A DNA stretch of 64,000 nt from an uncultured Prevotellaceae bacterium (GCA_902786665.1 CADADN010000012.1:1-64000), one strand, 5' to 3'. Positions 25,249 to 35,390 are shown, counted from the first letter of the stretch. The notes: generated from the sequence alone by a model not told the origin. Translations and numbers: made by a program.

Positions 25249-26367
25249 TCATACACGAACCAAGTCGCTCATCACCATGTCACTCAATGCGATGCCTTTT
25301 AAAGTGAGATGGAGGAATCCTCGTTCCACAACGAGTCGTTGAGCATCAAGGTGGGGTTGTGAGTTTTCCATCATGTCATCCAAGAATGCCCGTCCAAACT
25401 TTCTTTCCACATCCGATAAGCAGATACCTTCTTTCGTTCGCAACGCAGTGGTGACCATGTCATTGTAATGGTCGGTCAAAGTCAGCACTTCCACCTCGCA
25501 TGGGAGGGAGTCTTTTGAAACAGCCTCCATATAACGCTCCAAATCCGTAACATTGGATTGACGGACGTCGCCATCGTAGGAATGGGCACCCGCACCAATG
25601 CCTATATATGGCGTGCCATCCCAATAGCTGCTGTTGTGTCGGGAGCGGAAGCCAGGCAGAGCGAAATTGCTGATCTCGTAATGTTCATAACCGGCCTTTG
25701 ACAGGGCTTCCACCAACATCTCATACATGGATAGGTAGGTTTCATCATCCACCTCGTCCACCTCTCCTTTCTCCAGCAACCGATAGAGCGGAGTGCCTTC
25801 TTCGTACATAAGGCTGTAGGCGGAAAGATGCTCCATGCCAAGCGCAAGAACCCTATCGATGTCGTCATGCCAGTCTGCAAGTGTCTCACCAGGAAAGCCG
25901 AACATCAAATCAACACTGATGTTGGTGAATCCTGCATGACGCAAACGGCCAAATGCTTCCATTGCCTGACGGCTGTCATGACGACGGTTGAGAAAACGAA
26001 GACGGTCGTCGGAGAACGTCTGTATACCCATGCTCACACGATTGACTCCTACTTCACATAGCACACGGGCATATTCGTCGGTCACGTCGTCGGGATTGCA
26101 TTCCATGGTCACCTCTGCTTCCGGGTCGACGGCAAACACCTCATTAATATTGGTGAACAACTGCCGCAACATCGACGGTTTCAACAAGGATGGTGTGCCC
26201 CCCCCAAGATAGATGGTACGTATGGTGGCGTCTCCACGCAAACGCATCTCATGACACAAGGCATCAACGTATGCCTCACGACATTCCAAGGCTGTCGTGG
26301 AGAAGAATCCACAGTAAGAGCAGCGCCGCTGACAAAACGGGATATGGATATAGAGACCTGCCATCAT
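25249..26367 (-). CDS. hemW: Radical SAM heme chaperone HemW
   Basis: Product of 372 residues. The N-terminus MAGLYIHIPFC is followed by the radical SAM cluster motif CQRRCSYCGF (C-x3-C-x2-C) and IYLGGGTPSLL. The length and the absence of the longer HemN N-terminal extension fit HemW, formerly annotated as oxygen-independent coproporphyrinogen oxidase, which binds heme and delivers it to proteins. Two start codons are adjacent (26367 and 26364). The -7 element at 26369-26376 predicts transcription from within or just before the start codon, so the mRNA may be leaderless. Confidence 0.94.
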   Translation of the reverse strand: MMAGLYIHIPFCQRRCSYCGFFSTTALECREAYVDALCHEMRLRGDATIRTIYLGGGTPSLLKPSMLRQLFTNINEVFAVDPEAEVTMECNPDDVTDEYARVLCEVGVNRVSMGIQTFSDDRLRFLNRRHDSRQAMEAFGRLRHAGFTNISVDLMFGFPGETLADWHDDIDRVLALGMEHLSAYSLMYEEGTPLYRLLEKGEVDEVDDETYLSMYEMLVEALSKAGYEHYEISNFALPGFRSRHNSSYWDGTPYIGIGAGAHSYDGDVRQSNVTDLERYMEAVSKDSLPCEVEVLTLTDHYNDMVTTALRTKEGICLSDVERKFGRAFLDDMMENSQPHLDAQRLVVERGFLHLTLKGIALSDMVMSDLVRV

Positions 26368-26368
26368 G

Positions 26369-26400
26369 CAAAGTTAAGACTTTACACATACATTAACAAG
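26369..26400 (-). promoter_or_regulatory. Promoter of hemW, overlapping the start codon
   Basis: On the minus strand TAACTTTG (26369-26376) lies one base before the ATG at 26367, with CTTG (26397-26400) 20 bases upstream as a near-consensus -33 element. The spacing implies a very short or absent leader. Confidence 0.5.
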
Positions 26401-26489
26401 AAAAAACACAAAATACAAACCTGTATACCTTCCTTTTTTCTTGATAATACATAAATGTTTGTAAAGAAATGCAGTTTTAGCGGAAATAT

Positions 26490-26521
26490 TTTGGCTGTTC
26501 ATTAAAAAATGAGTACTTTTA
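26490..26521 (+). promoter_or_regulatory. Promoter of the EF-G2 gene
   Basis: TTTG (26490-26493), a 20-base spacer and TACTTTTA (26514-26521, one mismatch to TAnnTTTG), giving a leader of about 45 nt. Confidence 0.55.
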
Positions 26522-26575
26522 CACCTCAAATTTGAAAATGAGAATATTTTCACTTAATATCTACCAATATCATTT

Positions 26576-28735
26576 ATGAAAGTCTATCAGACAAACGAAA
26601 TCAGAAACATCGCACTCATTGGCAGTGCGGGTAGCGGCAAGACGACTCTTGCCGAAGCCATGCTCTATGAAGCTGGCGTTATCAAACGTCGTGGCACCGT
26701 TGAGGCCAAGAACACCGTAAGCGACTATTTCCCTGTGGAGCAGGAATATGGCTACTCCGTGTTCCCCACTGTCTTCCAAGTGGAATGGAATAACAAGAAG
26801 CTCAATTTCATTGACTGCCCGGGTTCCGACGACTTCGTAGGTGGTGCCATTACAGCACTCAACGTCACCGACCAAGCTGTCATCGTGGTAAACGGCCAAT
26901 ATGGTCCCGAAGTGGGAACGATGAACAGTTTCAGGGTGACTGAGAAAATTGGAAAACCTGTCATCTTCCTCATCAACCAACTTGACCGTGAGCACTGCGA
27001 CTTCGAGAGCGTGATGAACAACATGCGCGAGACATTCGGAAGCAAATGCGTGGAAGTGCAATATCCCATCGCCACAGGTCCTGGCTTCAATGCGCTTATC
27101 GACGTGTTGTTGATGAAGAAATATTCATGGAAGCCCGAAGGCGGTGCTCCCATCATCGAAGACATACCCGCTGAGGAAATGGACAAAGCAGAGGAGCTGC
27201 ACGCCGCTCTGATTGAAGCCGCTGCAGAGAACGACGAAGCTCTTATGGAGAAATTCTTTGAAGAGGAAACTCTTACCGAAGACGAAATCCGTGAAGGCAT
27301 TCGCAAAGGTCTCATCGCACGCAGCATGTTCCCCGTTTTCTGTGTTTGCTCAAACAAGGACATGGGCGTAAGAAGGTTGATGGAATTCCTTGGCAATGTG
27401 GTGCCACTTCCAACTGACATGCCAAAAGTGGTCGACACCAATGGAAATGAAATCACCATCGACAGCAACGGACCAGAGAGCCTCTTCTTCTTCAAGACCG
27501 GCATGGAGCCGCATATCGGAGAGGTGAGCTATTTCAAGGTGATGAGCGGAACAGTGAAGCAAGGCGACGACCTCACCAATGCCGATCGTGGTTCCAAGGA
27601 GCGCATGGGACAAATCTTCGCTTGCGCTGGCTCCAACCGCTTCCCCGTTGACGAGTTGAAGGCTGGAGACCTCGGCTGCACCGTCAAGCTCAAGGATGTG
27701 AAGACAGGCAACACCCTTAACGCAAAAGACGTGGATTCTCGCTTCGATTTCATCAAATATCCCAACTCCAAGTATTCTCGCGCCATCAAGGCTGCCAACG
27801 AGAGCGACACTGAGAAGTTGATGGCTGCCGTGCTCAAAATGAGGCAGGAAGACCCCACGTGGGTGGTGGAGCAAAGCAAGGAACTCAAGCAAATCCTCAT
27901 CCACGGACAAGGTGAATTCCACCTCCGCACACTTAAGTGGAGACTGGAGAACAACGAGAAAATCGCTGTCATCTACGAAGAGCCGAAAATCCCGTATCGT
28001 GAGACCATCACAAAGGTCAATCGTGCTGATTACCGACACAAGAAACAGTCAGGTGGTGCAGGACAATTCGGTGAGGTACACCTCATTGTGGAGCCTTACA
28101 CCGAAGGCATGCCCGATCCCGTGGTTTACAAGTTCGGTGGACAGGAGTTCAAGATGAACATCAAGAGCCGTGAGGAAATCGACCTCGAATGGGGTGGAAA
28201 ACTCGTATTCCTCAACTCCGTGGTTGGTGGTGCCATCGACCTCCGCTTCATGCCAGCCATCCTCAAAGGCATCATGGAACGCATGGAACAAGGACCTCTC
28301 ACCGGAAGTTACGCTCGTGACGTGCGTGTCATCATTTACGACGGCAAGATGCACTCGGTGGACTCCAACGAACTTTCCTTCATGCTTGCTGCAAGGAATG
28401 CATTCTCAAAGGCATTCAAAGATGCAGGACCAAAGGTGTTGGAACCCATCTACGACCTCGAGGTACTTGTGCCCGCCGACTATATGGGCGACGTGATGGG
28501 CGACCTGCAAGGACGTCGCGCCATCATCATGGGTATGGACAGCGAGGCTGGTTATCAGAAACTGAACGCCAAGATACCACTCAAGGAATTGGCCAACTAC
28601 AGCATCGCGTTGAGTTCAATCACTGGCGGACGTGCTTCGTTCACCACTTCATTCTCAAGCTACGAATTGGTTCCCAACGACATCCAGCAGGAACTCATCA
28701 AGCAGCATGAGGCAGAACTCGCCGAAGAAGATTAA
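26576..28735 (+). CDS. fusA2: Elongation factor G paralog EF-G2
   Basis: Product of 719 residues with all EF-G domains (G, II, III, IV, V). The P-loop is GSAGSGKT (16-23) and the NKxD motif reads NQLD (134-137). Switch II, normally DTPGH, reads DCPGS (80-84), so the histidine needed for GTP hydrolysis is Ser84. In Bacteroides thetaiotaomicron an EF-G2 of this type supports translation without GTPase activity during starvation and gut colonisation; this gene looks like its ortholog, which is inference from motif and lineage. Domain IV includes KKQSGGAGQFGEV and domain V ends VLVPADYMGDVMGDLQGRR. It is monocistronic, with its own promoter and terminator. Confidence 0.93.
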   Translation: MKVYQTNEIRNIALIGSAGSGKTTLAEAMLYEAGVIKRRGTVEAKNTVSDYFPVEQEYGYSVFPTVFQVEWNNKKLNFIDCPGSDDFVGGAITALNVTDQAVIVVNGQYGPEVGTMNSFRVTEKIGKPVIFLINQLDREHCDFESVMNNMRETFGSKCVEVQYPIATGPGFNALIDVLLMKKYSWKPEGGAPIIEDIPAEEMDKAEELHAALIEAAAENDEALMEKFFEEETLTEDEIREGIRKGLIARSMFPVFCVCSNKDMGVRRLMEFLGNVVPLPTDMPKVVDTNGNEITIDSNGPESLFFFKTGMEPHIGEVSYFKVMSGTVKQGDDLTNADRGSKERMGQIFACAGSNRFPVDELKAGDLGCTVKLKDVKTGNTLNAKDVDSRFDFIKYPNSKYSRAIKAANESDTEKLMAAVLKMRQEDPTWVVEQSKELKQILIHGQGEFHLRTLKWRLENNEKIAVIYEEPKIPYRETITKVNRADYRHKKQSGGAGQFGEVHLIVEPYTEGMPDPVVYKFGGQEFKMNIKSREEIDLEWGGKLVFLNSVVGGAIDLRFMPAILKGIMERMEQGPLTGSYARDVRVIIYDGKMHSVDSNELSFMLAARNAFSKAFKDAGPKVLEPIYDLEVLVPADYMGDVMGDLQGRRAIIMGMDSEAGYQKLNAKIPLKELANYSIALSSITGGRASFTTSFSSYELVPNDIQQELIKQHEAELAEED

Positions 28736-28756
28736 TCTTACCCACACCTTGTTTAT

Positions 28757-28794
28757 TAAAGGGGCTTGCCATTGACGGCAAGCCCCTTTAAAAT
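28757..28794 (+). terminator. Terminator of the EF-G2 gene
   Basis: A perfect 14-bp stem (TAAAGGGGCTTGCC 28757-28770 with GGCAAGCCCCTTTA 28777-28790), loop ATTGAC, followed by AAATTG. The T-tract after the stem is poor, but the U-rich stem base may compensate. Confidence 0.7.
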
Positions 28795-28920
28795 TGCCCG
28801 ACTGTCATCCAATCATTTATTTGAATATGAAATGGTGACATCAAGTTCTCGTTTGGCAATTTTTTCATTTCCACCATGTCTTCCTTCTCTTTATCGGGAT
28901 GGAAAAAATGTCTAGTTCTT

Positions 28921-28951
28921 TTTGCTCTCCGCTCATTTTTTCGTAACTTTG
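28921..28951 (+). promoter_or_regulatory. Promoter of dnaB
   Basis: TTTG (28921-28924), a 19-base spacer and TAACTTTG (28944-28951) give a perfect promoter 30 bases before the ATG at 28981. It excludes the upstream in-frame start at 28876. Confidence 0.75.
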
Positions 28952-28980
28952 CCATCCATTATCATTCAAAGCTTATTATC

Positions 28981-30495
28981 ATGCCCAATAACAATAACAA
29001 CAATAATGGCAGCCTCAAGCAAACTGCCAATAAAACAGTTGCATTTGACCCAGGACTGGGACATTTGCCACCACAGTCCGCAGAAACAGAAAGACTGGTG
29101 CTTGGAGCTCTGATGGTGGATAAGGACGCTTTCACTGTTGTCAGTGAAATCCTTAAGCCCGAAACGTTCTACGAGCCTCGCAATCAGAAAGTGTTTGCCG
29201 CCATACAAACACTTAGCGTCAATGAGCACCCTGTTGACCTCATCACCGTCACAGAACAACTCAAGAGAGACGGGACATTGGAAGAAGCAGGTGGACAAAT
29301 GTATATCTACGACCTCACTGCACATGTCGCATCTTCCGCACACGTTGAATATCATGCCAGAATATTGGCACAGAAATTCCTGGCCCGAGAACTTATTTCA
29401 TATGCAAGCCTGATAGAAACTGCAGCATTTGATGAAAGCAACGACATCGAATTGGTGATGCAAGAGGCGGAGGGAAAGCTTTTCCAACTTTCACAGACCA
29501 ATATGCGTCAGGACTACACCCAGATAGACCCTGTCGTGAAAAACGCCCTTGAAGTCATGCAAAGGGCGGCTGCCAATACAGGAGGATTGACGGGTATCAC
29601 CAGTGGATACGCCAAACTTGATGATATGACTTCAGGCTGGCAGAAAAGCGACTTGATCATCCTTGCTGGAAGACCCGCCATGGGAAAGACGTCCTTTGCG
29701 CTTTCCATCGCCAAGAACATTGCCGTAGACAACCACATTCCCACGGCTTTCTTCTCGTTGGAAATGAGCAACTTGCAATTGGTCAACCGCCTCATATCCA
29801 ACACTTGTGAAATAGACAGTAAAAAAGTTATGAACGGTCAGTTGGATGATGCGGAATGGGGAAGACTCGACAAGAACATCAGGAAACTGGAAGGAGTGCC
29901 ACTATTTCTCGACGACACCCCAGGCCTCTCCATTTTCGAGCTCAGGACGAAAGCGAGGAGGCTGGCAAGAGAGAAGAATGTGAAAATCATCATGATCGAC
30001 TACCTTCAATTGATGAACGCAAGTGGCATGCGCTTTGGAAGCCGACAAGAAGAGGTGTCCACCATCAGTCGTTCGCTCAAATCACTTGCCAAGGAACTCG
30101 ACATTCCCATCATCGCTTTGTCACAGCTCAACAGGTCGGTGGAACAACGTGACAGCGACGGCGGGAAACGCCCCCAACTCAGCGACTTGAGAGAATCGGG
30201 AGCCATAGAGCAAGATGCCGACATGGTGCTTTTCGTGCATCGTCCCGAATATTATCACATTTACCACGACGAGAATGGCAACGACCTCAGAGGCATGGCG
30301 CAAATCATCATTGCCAAGCACAGAAAAGGTGCCGTCGGCGACGTACTGTTGCATTTCAGAGGACAATACACCCGTTTCGACAATCCGGAAGACGCCTACA
30401 TTCCACCCACGGAAGGAGGGGAAATCATCGGTTCGAGGATGAACGGCCTATCAGACCCGTTAGGCCCTCCACCACCTCCAGAAACTCCTTTCTAA
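28981..30495 (+). CDS. dnaB: Replicative DNA helicase DnaB
   Basis: Product of 504 residues from the ATG at 28981. It is the hexameric helicase of the replication fork. An Asn-rich leader (MPNNNNNNNGS) precedes the N-terminal domain (PPQSAETERLVLGALM). The RecA-like motor has Walker A AGRPAMGKTSFAL, Walker B IIMIDYLQLM, the arginine-finger region EVSTISRSLKSLAKEL, and SDLRESGAIEQDADMVLFVHRPEYY. The C-terminus is Pro-rich (PLGPPPPPETPF). The frame is open upstream to 28876, but the promoter lies inside that stretch. An SGNH hydrolase gene follows after 29 bases. Confidence 0.97.
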   Translation: MPNNNNNNNGSLKQTANKTVAFDPGLGHLPPQSAETERLVLGALMVDKDAFTVVSEILKPETFYEPRNQKVFAAIQTLSVNEHPVDLITVTEQLKRDGTLEEAGGQMYIYDLTAHVASSAHVEYHARILAQKFLARELISYASLIETAAFDESNDIELVMQEAEGKLFQLSQTNMRQDYTQIDPVVKNALEVMQRAAANTGGLTGITSGYAKLDDMTSGWQKSDLIILAGRPAMGKTSFALSIAKNIAVDNHIPTAFFSLEMSNLQLVNRLISNTCEIDSKKVMNGQLDDAEWGRLDKNIRKLEGVPLFLDDTPGLSIFELRTKARRLAREKNVKIIMIDYLQLMNASGMRFGSRQEEVSTISRSLKSLAKELDIPIIALSQLNRSVEQRDSDGGKRPQLSDLRESGAIEQDADMVLFVHRPEYYHIYHDENGNDLRGMAQIIIAKHRKGAVGDVLLHFRGQYTRFDNPEDAYIPPTEGGEIIGSRMNGLSDPLGPPPPPETPF

Positions 30496-30524
30496 CAATC
30501 ATCTCCAACAATATTTTCACAATC

Positions 30525-31196
30525 ATGAGACATTCATTCATCATCGCGCTTCTCGCACTCTGCGCATCGAGCGTTTGTGCCCAAAACCCCTCCATCTCTG
30601 TGTTGGGTGACTCTTATTCCACTTTTGAAGGTTATGTAACACCTTCAACCAATGAGATGTGGTATTATGAAGAAAGCGGCGACAGGACTGACGTGGACGA
30701 CGTGACACAAACATGGTGGTGGCAAGTAGCCAAACAAGGGGGGTATCGGCTCTGCATCAACAACTCATACAGTGGGAGCACCATCGGATATCTTGGCTAC
30801 GACGGAAACGACTACACAGACCGTTCTTTCCTTACAAGGATGGACAACATTGGAACCCCCGACATCATCCTCATCTTTGGAGCGACCAATGACAGTTGGG
30901 CAGGAGAGCCTGTGGGTGAATACAAATACGAGAATTGGAAGAAGGGAGATTTTTATACGTTCAGGCCTGCCATGGCCTACTTGCTGCACCACGTCACCCT
31001 CCGGTATCCCAATGTAAAGGTATACTTCATCCTCAACTCAGAATTACGTGATGACATCACGGAGTCATGCAAGGTCATCTGCCAGCACTATGACGTGACG
31101 TGCATCGCCCTTCACGACATCCATAAAATCAACGGTCATCCCTCGAAGAAAGGCATGCAAGCCATTGCAAGCCAGGTGTTGGAAGCAATGAAGTAG
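30525..31196 (+). CDS. Secreted SGNH/GDSL-family hydrolase
   Basis: Product of 223 residues with a signal peptide (1-19, cleavage after VCAQ). The catalytic set of the SGNH fold is visible: Ser in SVLGDSYSTF (near 28), Gly in NNSYSGSTIG, Asn in IFGATNDSW (near 110-118), and a C-terminal Asp/His region HDIHKINGHPSKKGM (near 201-215). Such enzymes de-esterify polysaccharides or lipids outside the cytoplasm; the substrate is unknown. It follows dnaB by 29 bases and converges tail to tail with the ABC-F gene, whose stop codon abuts it. Confidence 0.88.
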   Translation: MRHSFIIALLALCASSVCAQNPSISVLGDSYSTFEGYVTPSTNEMWYYEESGDRTDVDDVTQTWWWQVAKQGGYRLCINNSYSGSTIGYLGYDGNDYTDRSFLTRMDNIGTPDIILIFGATNDSWAGEPVGEYKYENWKKGDFYTFRPAMAYLLHHVTLRYPNVKVYFILNSELRDDITESCKVICQHYDVTCIALHDIHKINGHPSKKGMQAIASQVLEAMK

Positions 31197-32963
31197 TCAT
31201 TCCAACTCACTCAACTCCAGCCACCTCATGCTCTTCTCATCGAGCTCTTCGTTGAGGAGGGGAAGACGCTTGCTCATCCTTGTGATGGTTTCCACATCGC
31301 TGGTGCCACCGCAAAGCATGGCTTCTATGTTGCGTTTTTCCTCCTCCAGCGATGCTATTTCGCCCTCCAACCGAGCGTATTCCATCTTCTCCTTGTAGCT
31401 CATCTTCCTCTTGTCGGTGTTGTGGTAATCTCGTTTCACACGTTTTTCCACTTTCACATCCGAAGAATCCTCTTTCTCTTTAAGGCTGCACCATTCTCGA
31501 TATTGTGAATAGTTGCCAGGGAAATCCTTGATGACACCATCACCCTTGAAAACCAACAGGTGATCCACGACCTTGTCCATGAAATAACGGTCATGGCTCA
31601 CCACGATGACACACCCGGGGAAGTCGGACAAGTATTCTTCCAATATCTGAAGCGTTTGGATATCCAAGTCATTGGTGGGTTCGTCAAGCACCAGGAAATT
31701 GGGGTTTTGCATCAAAACCGTGCAAAGATATAGTTTTCTTCGCTCTCCACCGCTGAGTTTGTATACATAATTGTATTGCTGTTCTGGTGTGAATTGGAAA
31801 TGCTGCAAGAACTGTGAAGCGGTGAAATGACGCCCGCCACCAAGGTCGATGTAGTCAGCTATGTCACGCACCACATCAAGCACTTTTTGTTGTTCGTCAA
31901 ACTGCAAACCTTCTTGCGAGAAATAGCCGAAACGCACGGTTTCGCCTATGTCGAAGCGGCCGGAATCGACAGGTTCATGCCCCATGAGCAGTTTGAGGAA
32001 GGTTGACTTTCCCGTACCGTTGTTACCCACGATACCCATCTTTTCGAAACGTGCGAAATTATAATAAAAGTCCTTGAGCATCACCTTGTCTCCCCATGCT
32101 TTCGACACATACTGGCACTCGAAGATCTTGCTGCCAATATATACATTGGTGGATTTCAGGCGCATTTGTCGCTCTTCTATGCGTTGTTTGGCTTTTCGTT
32201 CCAATTCATAGAAAGCGTCCTCGCGATATTTGGCCTTGTGTCCCATTGCCTGAGGCTGACGGCGCATCCATTCCAATTCCCGGCGGTAGAGGTTGTTTGC
32301 GCGTGTGATTTCGGCCCGTGTCACCTCCAGACGGTGTTGGCGTTTTTCCAAATAGTAGGCATAATTGCCACGATAGGTATAGATTGTATGGTTATCCAGT
32401 TCGATGATTATGTCGCAAACGCGATCAAGGAAGAACCGGTCGTGCGTCACCATCAACAATGTCCTTCTGCCCCTTGAAAGATAACTTTCCAACCATTCTA
32501 TCATATCAAGGTCGAGATGGTTGGTTGGCTCGTCAAGAATGAGGAAATCCGGGTCGGTGAGCAACACATTGGCCAAAGCCACTCGTTTCTGCTGTCCTCC
32601 GCTCAACTGCCCCATGGGTTGTGACAGGTCGTTGATTTTCAGTTGGGTAAGCACTTGTTTGGCACGCAGAACCTTTTCTTCATCCCCATGATGGTTGAAA
32701 CAGGCATCAAGGACAGACTCTTCGGGGTCAAATTGTGGCGACTGTTCCAAGAATCCCACCTTCAGGTCTTTACGATAGATGATTTCACCTTCATCATACC
32801 CTTCCTTGCCGGATAGGATGGAAAGGAGGGTGGATTTTCCCATTCCGTTCTTGGCAACGAGTCCGACACGTTGCCCTTCAGCGATGGAGAATGAAATGTC
32901 CTCAAAAAGCGTCAGTGCGCCAAAAGTCTTCGTGAGGTTCTGAACATCAAGATATGGGTTCAT
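31197..32963 (-). CDS. ABC-F family ATPase (Uup-like)
   Basis: Product of 588 residues from the ATG at 32963 (MNPYLDVQNLTKTFG). Two ABC domains without membrane segments carry Walker A AKNGMGKST and GNNGTGKST, signatures LSGGQQKR and LSGGERRK, and Walker B with LDEPTNHLD and LDEPTNDLD. The interdomain linker is long and charged, and a C-terminal coiled coil (about 525-585) suggests the Uup type. ABC-F proteins act on ribosomes or DNA junctions in the cytoplasm. The frame is open to 33029, but the internal ATG lies 4 bases after the engB stop and matches the family start. Confidence 0.93.
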   Translation of the reverse strand: MNPYLDVQNLTKTFGALTLFEDISFSIAEGQRVGLVAKNGMGKSTLLSILSGKEGYDEGEIIYRKDLKVGFLEQSPQFDPEESVLDACFNHHGDEEKVLRAKQVLTQLKINDLSQPMGQLSGGQQKRVALANVLLTDPDFLILDEPTNHLDLDMIEWLESYLSRGRRTLLMVTHDRFFLDRVCDIIIELDNHTIYTYRGNYAYYLEKRQHRLEVTRAEITRANNLYRRELEWMRRQPQAMGHKAKYREDAFYELERKAKQRIEERQMRLKSTNVYIGSKIFECQYVSKAWGDKVMLKDFYYNFARFEKMGIVGNNGTGKSTFLKLLMGHEPVDSGRFDIGETVRFGYFSQEGLQFDEQQKVLDVVRDIADYIDLGGGRHFTASQFLQHFQFTPEQQYNYVYKLSGGERRKLYLCTVLMQNPNFLVLDEPTNDLDIQTLQILEEYLSDFPGCVIVVSHDRYFMDKVVDHLLVFKGDGVIKDFPGNYSQYREWCSLKEKEDSSDVKVEKRVKRDYHNTDKRKMSYKEKMEYARLEGEIASLEEEKRNIEAMLCGGTSDVETITRMSKRLPLLNEELDEKSMRWLELSELE

Positions 32964-32967
32964 AGAA

Positions 32968-33579
32968 TCAAAGGGTGGTTGAGTTGATTTCCTTGTTGAT
33001 GCCATCAATATAATCAAGAATGTCTTCACGACCTCTCTTGTTCACACTGCTGGTGACGAAATATGGAGGGAGTTCTTCCCATGTCTCACGCAATGCATCC
33101 AGATATTTGCGTACATGCTCATTCGACTTCGGTAAAGAGAGTTTGTCAGCTTTGGTAAATACTATGGAGAAAGGGATGTTGCTATTTCCCAGCCAATCAA
33201 TGAATTCAAGGTCGATTTTCTGAGGGTCATGCCTGATGTCTACGAGCACGAAGACATTGGCCAGTTGCTCGCGCATAAGGATGTATGATGATATCATGTT
33301 CTGAAGTTTCTGTCTTATGCTCTTCGATTGCTTGGCAAAACCATATCCGGGGAGATCCACAAGATACCATTCATTGTTGATGATGAAATGATTGATAAGC
33401 AATGTTTTGCCCGGTGTGGAAGATGTCTTGGCCAACCCCTTGCGGTTGCAGAGCGTGTTGAGCAGGCTCGACTTTCCCACATTGGAGCGCCCGATGAATG
33501 CATATTCAGGTTTGCTGTCACGAGGACACTGGTCCAATGTTGCACTGCTCTGTGTGAATGCAGATGTCTTGATTTCCAT
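32968..33579 (-). CDS. engB: Ribosome biogenesis GTPase EngB (YihA/YsxC)
   Basis: Product of 203 residues, the usual size. It assists assembly of the large ribosomal subunit. GTPase motifs are [16 protein letters not shown] (G1, near 28-43), the Thr of SSTPGKT (G2), DLPGYGFAK (G3), FTKADKL (G4) and TSSVNKRG (G5). It lies 11 bases after the helicase gene stop and 4 bases before the ABC-F start, inside the long minus-strand operon. Confidence 0.97.
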   Translation of the reverse strand: MEIKTSAFTQSSATLDQCPRDSKPEYAFIGRSNVGKSSLLNTLCNRKGLAKTSSTPGKTLLINHFIINNEWYLVDLPGYGFAKQSKSIRQKLQNMISSYILMREQLANVFVLVDIRHDPQKIDLEFIDWLGNSNIPFSIVFTKADKLSLPKSNEHVRKYLDALRETWEELPPYFVTSSVNKRGREDILDYIDGINKEINSTTL

Positions 33580-33590
33580 TTTTCTTCTTT

Positions 33591-35390
33591 TTATCTTGAT
33601 GTTTTTTTCCCTTTCTCCAATCTTTGGAGTCTTCTTAGAGGCTCCTTTGATTCTGGCGAGAGCTCAAGGGCCTTGCGATAGTTGGAGATGGCAGCCTCAG
33701 GCATGCCCTCTCTTTCACAATCCTTGCCCATAAGGGTGTATTCGGCTGCCAATTTCCTCAGGAACGCCTGCTGCCTGGCGCGTTCCTCCAAGAGTTGTTC
33801 ATTTTCTTTCCTCAAGGCCAATAGCTGGTTGAGTTTGCGACGTATGAAACGTTGCTCGCGAGGTTTCTCTATGTCATATCTATGATGAATGGCCTTGAAG
33901 AAGTTGGTCATGAAACCTTCTGCATCGCCTTGGTTGAGTGCAACAACAGCGTCGTGGTATTCCTTGTCGGCCTGGGATGATTCTATAGCTGCATTGACAA
34001 GACGTTCATTGTTGTAATTTCGTGAAAAGCGCACGACCTCGGAACGAACGAATATGTCACTCATACGAATAGGTTCTGCAAGGCAGATGCCTTCCATTGA
34101 CCTGCATCTTGACAATGCCACATAAGTCTGTCCACCTGCAAAAGCACCCCCCGACAAGTCTATGTTGACATGGTTGAATGTCATGCCCTGGCTTTTATGC
34201 ACTGTGATGGCCCACGCCAGTCGGAGTGGGAATTGGATGAACCGACCGATTTCCTCCTCTTCTATTTTCTCTTCCTTTTCATTATAGGTGTAACGCATGT
34301 TGCTCCAGTAGTCGCGAGTGACCTCATACTCCTCGCCATTGTCACAAAGAACAGTAAGGATTTCCTCATCGTCTTCATCGGTGTCTATGGCAGTGATGGT
34401 GCCTAATGTCCCATTCACCCATCGATGTTCGAAGTCATTTTTCAAGAAAATAACTTGTGCGCCAACCTTTACATACAGTTCCATCAAGGTGGGGAGATTG
34501 CTAGTGGGAAAATCGCCTTCAACCTCACCATGGAGGCAAGTCACTTCGCCAGGCAATTTATCAAGTTGTTGCTCATTGATGTAATCCACCGTGTCCCGGC
34601 GTGTGGACAGGGTGATGGACAACTCCCCCTCATGGTTGACCTGCTGCCCTACACGGCAATTCAATTGTGAAAGTTCGCCTTGTGTGGTGCTGTTGGTTCG
34701 TATGTGATCGAGCAGAGTGATGAACGAAGGGTCGTTCTGTCGGTATACCTTGGTGAGTTCTATGCTGATCAATTGAAATTGCCTGAACACATGTGCGTCG
34801 AAAAAGAACTGCGAAGGGTAGAAGGGCCGCAAGAGTTGCCTGTCCTCATCGCGCACAACAGGTTCGAGTTGGAAGATATCTCCCACAAAAAGCATTTGCT
34901 TCCCACCGAAAGGGGTGTAGTGGTTTCTGGTGTAGACACGCAGCACTTTGTCGATGAAATCGATGATGTCCGCCCTTACCATGCTGATTTCATCAATGAT
35001 GACGAGTTCTACGTCACGGATGATTTTGCGCTTGGCCCCTGTGTATTTCAAGGTCTCTCGTATGTTGCGCTCCGAGAAACGGTTGTCATTGGGCAGCAAA
35101 GGATGGAAGGGAATCTTGAAAAAGCTATGCAACGTGGTTCCTCCCACGTTGATGGCAGCGATACCCGTTGGAGCCAGCACCACATGCTTCTTTTTCGTAG
35201 TGGCGCAGACATGCCTTAGGAACGTGGACTTTCCTGTGCCGGCTTTGCCCGTAAGGAAAAGGCTTTGGTTGGTGTATTGGACAATTTGAAGAGCCTTGCC
35301 AAATTCCGGATTATCGTTGTCTATGGTGGTGAGTTTTTCCAAGCTGCTTTTAGTTTTGGAACAAGATTTCTTCTTCTCTTTCAGGGACAT
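33591..35390 (-). CDS. PIF1-like superfamily 1B DNA helicase
   Basis: Product of 599 residues from the ATG at 35390 ([10 protein letters not shown]). SF1B helicase motifs are [12 protein letters not shown] (I), [20 protein letters not shown] (Ia), [12 protein letters not shown] (II), [11 protein letters not shown] (III), [10 protein letters not shown] (IV), [14 protein letters not shown] (V) and YVALSRCRS (VI). The C-terminal 100 residues form a charged coiled coil ending in a TPR-like repeat ([15 protein letters not shown]). The open frame extends to 35468, overlapping the PBP gene by 119 bases; the chosen start still overlaps it by 41 bases. Such helicases process DNA ends or G-quadruplexes; the exact role is unknown. 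Confidence 0.85.
   Translation of the reverse strand: MSLKEKKKSCSKTKSSLEKLTTIDNDNPEFGKALQIVQYTNQSLFLTGKAGTGKSTFLRHVCATTKKKHVVLAPTGIAAINVGGTTLHSFFKIPFHPLLPNDNRFSERNIRETLKYTGAKRKIIRDVELVIIDEISMVRADIIDFIDKVLRVYTRNHYTPFGGKQMLFVGDIFQLEPVVRDEDRQLLRPFYPSQFFFDAHVFRQFQLISIELTKVYRQNDPSFITLLDHIRTNSTTQGELSQLNCRVGQQVNHEGELSITLSTRRDTVDYINEQQLDKLPGEVTCLHGEVEGDFPTSNLPTLMELYVKVGAQVIFLKNDFEHRWVNGTLGTITAIDTDEDDEEILTVLCDNGEEYEVTRDYWSNMRYTYNEKEEKIEEEEIGRFIQFPLRLAWAITVHKSQGMTFNHVNIDLSGGAFAGGQTYVALSRCRSMEGICLAEPIRMSDIFVRSEVVRFSRNYNNERLVNAAIESSQADKEYHDAVVALNQGDAEGFMTNFFKAIHHRYDIEKPREQRFIRRKLNQLLALRKENEQLLEERARQQAFLRKLAAEYTLMGKDCEREGMPEAAISNYRKALELSPESKEPLRRLQRLEKGKKTSR

Noticed and set aside
25249-26367. Oxygen-independent coproporphyrinogen III oxidase HemN
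   Set aside because: The length and N-terminus starting at MAGLYIHIPFC match HemW; HemN proteins are about 80 residues longer with a different N-terminus.
26576-28735. TetM-type ribosomal protection (tetracycline resistance) protein
   Set aside because: The sequence has EF-G domain organisation and Bacteroidetes EF-G2 features; nothing points to the TetM family, and no transfer genes are near.
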